Assembly (NCBI GenBank): GCA_028703645.1
Contig: JAQVML010000029.1
Location: forward strand, 1 to 9,359
DNA length: 9,359 bases
Source of the DNA: Eubacteriales bacterium
Lineage (GTDB): Bacteria; Bacillota; Clostridia; Christensenellales; CAG-138
Direction: 5' to 3'
A program made the translations under genes and the position numbers. Below the pieces are notes generated by a model. The model was not told the DNA's origin and did not search any database. It saw only the letters and a list, made by a program, of their open reading frames with translations. This document shows, piece by piece, positions 7,524 to 9,359 of the stretch (its first letter is position 1; the number at the start of each line of letters is the position of its first letter).

Positions 7524-7552
7524 GACGTCGCTTTCTCAGCGGCGTCTTTTTT
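7524..7552 (+). terminator. Intrinsic terminator after the plus-strand membrane protein
   Basis: The stem GACGTCGCT (7524-7532) pairs with AGCGGCGTC (7538-7546), with one G-U pair and a 5-nt loop, and is followed by six T residues (7547-7552). It lies 32 bp after the stop at 7491. Confidence 0.85.
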
Positions 7553-7588
7553 GATATGGGAAATAATCCGGTTGTGATGTTTTGCTTA

Positions 7589-7650
7589 GCGTTTGACTTT
7601 CAAGGTCAAAAACCCGGCCAAACGCAAAGCCGCCCGGAAGACCGGACGGC
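7589..7650 (-). terminator. Terminator region of codB, with a tandem second hairpin
   Basis: Read on the minus strand, GCCGTCCGG (7650-7642) pairs with CCGGGCGGC (7637-7629), with one G-U pair and a TCTT loop, and is followed by TTTGCGTTT. Immediately beyond, GCGTTTG (7625-7619) can pair with CAAACGC (7595-7589), enclosing GGGTTTTTGACC. The first hairpin starts 75 bp after the codB stop. It faces the terminator of the neighbouring plus-strand gene, so this gap insulates two convergent units. Confidence 0.65.
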
Positions 7651-7724
7651 AATTGCGCAATGGAATCGAAGTGTTTTTTATTAGGGGGTAAACATACTCC
7701 GCGTTTACGAAAGCGCGAGGAACA

Positions 7725-8963
7725 TTATTTTTTGTAAAGAAGCTTTGTTCCGAGGAAGTAGATGACGCTGGCAACGACCATCGCGTTGATGGCGGCAATG
7801 CCCCATTTCACAAAGTTTCCGACCAATGCGCCCGCGATCACGCCGGCGATCGCCGCCCAATTGACCTTGCGCTCGTCGGTTGTGCCTTCGGCATAAGCAG
7901 GTTTGTTGAGGAAGTAGTCGAGCATGATGATTGCGCCGATCGGCGGGAGCGTCGCGTTGAGGAAGCTCAGCCAGCCGATGAAGTTGTTGTAAAGCCAGAT
8001 TGCGGTGACGGTGCCGACGATACCCGCGATGAGCACCATCGGACGCTTGCGAATCTTGGTGATGTTGGAAAGACCAAGACCGGAGGTGTACAGCGCGTTG
8101 TCGTTCGTCGTCCAGATATTTGCACCCAGAACGATCAGAGCGGGAATCGCCAGACCTTGCGCGATCATGACATAGAAGATGTCGTCCTTACCGGTGAATG
8201 CGCCGCCGACTGCGCCAAAGGCGAACATCAGCGTGTTGCCGATGAAGAACGCGACAACCGTCGTCACAACTGCCACGATATGGTTTTTCGCGAACCGGAC
8301 GAAGTTTGGCGTTGCCGTACCGCCGGAGACGAAGGAGCCGATGACCATACCAATCGCTGCAAACAGCGTGAGGCTGCCCGCGGATTTGGAAAAGATCGCG
8401 ACAAGCCCGCCGCCCGCCGTGGTTGCCGTTACCATAGAATAGATGCCGAGGATCGCGATCAGCGGAACGGACACGAAACTGACGATCTCCAGACCCTTCA
8501 TGCCGAAGTAAGCGGAGGAAGTCATGCACGCGCCGGCGATGATGACGAGAATCCACGGGCTGATGTGGAGAAGCTCCGCAGCCGGAATTGCAAACATGGC
8601 AACACCAACACCGAACCAACCGATTTGGGTGAAGCTGATCAATGCGGAGGGAAGGAAGGAGCCAAACGTGCCAAAAGAGCGATGCGCCAACAGATCAAGG
8701 CTCAAGCCGGTCTTGCTGCCGATGTAGGCGAGCACGCCGGTGTATGCGCCCAGAATGATACCGCCGATGAGGATTGCCCAGACAAACCCGGAAAGATCCA
8801 GTCCGTTTGCCATTTTGGCACCAACGCTCATGCTGGCGGAAAAGAATGTGAACCCGAGCATGATGACAAACATCGACCAGAAGCCTTTGCGCTCACGCGC
8901 ATTAGAGGGAACCGCTTCCAGCGAGTAGTCTACGTCTACATGCTGCTGCTTGGATTTCTCCAT
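7725..8963 (-). CDS. codB: Cytosine permease CodB (NCS1 family)
   Basis: This 412-residue protein matches Escherichia coli CodB (419 residues) along its whole length. CodB is an inner-membrane symporter that imports cytosine for pyrimidine salvage. Shared marks include LGFTFFSASM (36-45), GWFGVGVAMFAIP (115-127), the SGGTATPNFVRF stretch (213-224), NIWTTNDNALYTSGLG (282-297) and LYNNFIGWLSFL (324-335). Twelve membrane segments fit the sequence. The start ATG has GGAGG 7 nt upstream. No cytosine deaminase (codA) lies next to it within the window; the upstream neighbour is instead a divergent LacI-family regulator. The specificity for cytosine over a related base is inferred from similarity, which is strong in the substrate-binding helices. 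Confidence 0.93.
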   Translation of the reverse strand: MEKSKQQHVDVDYSLEAVPSNARERKGFWSMFVIMLGFTFFSASMSVGAKMANGLDLSGFVWAILIGGIILGAYTGVLAYIGSKTGLSLDLLAHRSFGTFGSFLPSALISFTQIGWFGVGVAMFAIPAAELLHISPWILVIIAGACMTSSAYFGMKGLEIVSFVSVPLIAILGIYSMVTATTAGGGLVAIFSKSAGSLTLFAAIGMVIGSFVSGGTATPNFVRFAKNHIVAVVTTVVAFFIGNTLMFAFGAVGGAFTGKDDIFYVMIAQGLAIPALIVLGANIWTTNDNALYTSGLGLSNITKIRKRPMVLIAGIVGTVTAIWLYNNFIGWLSFLNATLPPIGAIIMLDYFLNKPAYAEGTTDERKVNWAAIAGVIAGALVGNFVKWGIAAINAMVVASVIYFLGTKLLYKK

Positions 8964-8996
8964 AAGACGACCTCCATATCCGTATTCTATTTTTGA

Positions 8997-9012
8997 ATGT
9001 AACTAATTACAT
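8997..9012. promoter_or_regulatory. Palindrome in the codB leader, candidate operator
   Basis: The sequence ATGTAA-CTAA-TTACAT has perfect 6-bp arms around a 4-bp centre. It lies about 12 bp downstream of the codB -10 box on the minus strand, at the very start of the transcript, where a bound repressor would block initiation or early elongation. Confidence 0.5.
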
Positions 9013-9023
9013 CCGACGGAATT

Positions 9024-9053
9024 AATGTACTCGAATTAGGGCATGCTTGTCAA
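9024..9053 (-). promoter_or_regulatory. Promoter of codB
   Basis: Read on the minus strand, a consensus TTGACA (9053-9048) is followed after 18 nt by TACATT (9029-9024, 4 of 6 to the -10). Transcription would start near 9017, giving a leader of about 54 nt before the codB ATG. The leader is too short for a purine-type riboswitch. Confidence 0.65.
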
Positions 9054-9183
9054 TAAAATATGACGTAAACAAGAAGAAAAATTTCATTATCACGCCATAA
9101 ACGCGTTATCATCTTAAAAAATAACGGAAAAATGACGGAAAATGTTTTATAATTGCATGGAAACCGATTTCAGGATCGCCTTC

Positions 9184-9213
9184 TTGAAGCGGAAAGTCCC
9201 CGCGTGATATAAT
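9184..9213 (+). promoter_or_regulatory. Promoter of the LacI-family regulator gene
   Basis: TTGAAG (9184-9189, 4 of 6) is followed after 18 nt by a perfect TATAAT (9208-9213) with an extended TGa (9205-9207). Transcription would start near 9220, 29 nt before the ATG. A second TATAAT at 9148-9153 has no -35 box at the right distance. Confidence 0.7.
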
Positions 9214-9222
9214 GGTATATCA
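9205..9222. promoter_or_regulatory. Palindrome over the regulator's -10 box, candidate autoregulatory operator
   Basis: TGATATA-ATGG-TATATCA has perfect 7-bp arms around a 4-bp centre and contains the entire -10 hexamer. A dimeric regulator bound here would exclude RNA polymerase. It does not have the CG centre usual for LacI-family sites, so the binding protein is uncertain. Confidence 0.5.
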
Positions 9223-9248
9223 TCGCAAAGGAGCGACGTGGGGGATTT

Positions 9249-9359
9249 ATGAACATTCGCAAAGTGGCCGAGATGGCCGGTGTATCTGTTGCCACAATCT
9301 CACGCGTGCTCAATCACCCGGAGCAGGTGCTTCCGGAGACGCGCGATCATGTGCTTGCC
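9249..9359 (+). CDS. LacI-family transcriptional regulator (partial, 5' end only)
   Basis: Only the first 37 residues are in the window. They are the classic LacI-family DNA-binding head: NIRKVAEMAGVSVATISRVL (2-21) is a helix-turn-helix, followed by N22 and the VLPETRDHVL stretch leading toward the hinge helix. The start ATG is preceded by GGGGGA only 3 nt away and by AAAGGAG at 9227-9233, 15 nt away; no better start exists because the nearby GTG frame hits a stop. The effector-binding domain lies beyond the window, so the ligand cannot be judged. The divergent arrangement with codB suggests control of codB, of itself, or of a downstream catabolic gene. Confidence 0.92.
   Translation, partial: MNIRKVAEMAGVSVATISRVLNHPEQVLPETRDHVLA

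Noticed and set aside
8157..8996. A 279-codon plus-strand open frame opposite codB
   Set aside because: It is the antisense shadow of a gene with clear full-length homology; its composition (Arg, Asp, Gly, Glu, His) is typical of such shadows.
8964..9023. Purine or other riboswitch in the codB leader
   Set aside because: The predicted leader is only about 54 nt, and no purine-aptamer core or terminator/antiterminator pair is visible.
9100..9107. AACGCGTT palindrome as a LacI-type operator
   Set aside because: Only 8 bp are symmetric, the flanks do not match, and the centre is G|C rather than the C|G usual for this family.

Overview
The window looks like a chromosomal piece of a Gram-positive, Clostridia-type bacterium (Bacillota). 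The evidence is purine-rich Shine-Dalgarno sequences about 7 nt before most starts, sigma-A-like promoters (several with an extended TGn -10), hairpin plus T-run terminators, a CotH-family kinase, and roughly balanced base composition. The genus cannot be read from the sequence. No rRNA, tRNA, CRISPR array or intact mobile element was seen.

Layout. Bases 1-140 hold a nested imperfect inverted repeat. Bases 140-550 hold what looks like a decayed, frameshifted gene on the minus strand. Bases 656-3863 are a tight plus-strand operon of three overlapping genes: a membrane-anchored CotH-family kinase-like protein, a VTC-domain (polyphosphate polymerase-like) protein, and a DUF4956 membrane protein. 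The operon has a plausible promoter just upstream and a strong intrinsic terminator at 3935-3989. Bases 4059-5543 (minus) and 5833-7491 (plus) are two large, divergently transcribed polytopic membrane proteins that resemble GT-C-type glycosyltransferases but belong to no named family I can assign. Each has its own promoter in the shared 289-bp gap. Bases 7725-8963 (minus) encode a clear CodB-type cytosine permease (NCS1 family). A LacI-family regulator begins divergently at 9249 and is cut by the window end. The gap between these two contains both promoters and two clear palindromes placed as operators would be.

How the genes may work together. The CotH/VTC/DUF4956 genes overlap by 4 bp at both junctions, so they are probably made in fixed ratio and may act as one membrane-associated system that joins protein phosphorylation or nucleotidyl chemistry to polyphosphate-like polymer synthesis; the substrate is unknown. 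This gene association has been seen in other bacteria, but to my knowledge its function is not established, and it is the most interesting part of the window. The two polytopic proteins may work on cell-surface glycans, by inference only. The LacI-family protein is the natural candidate to control codB and itself.
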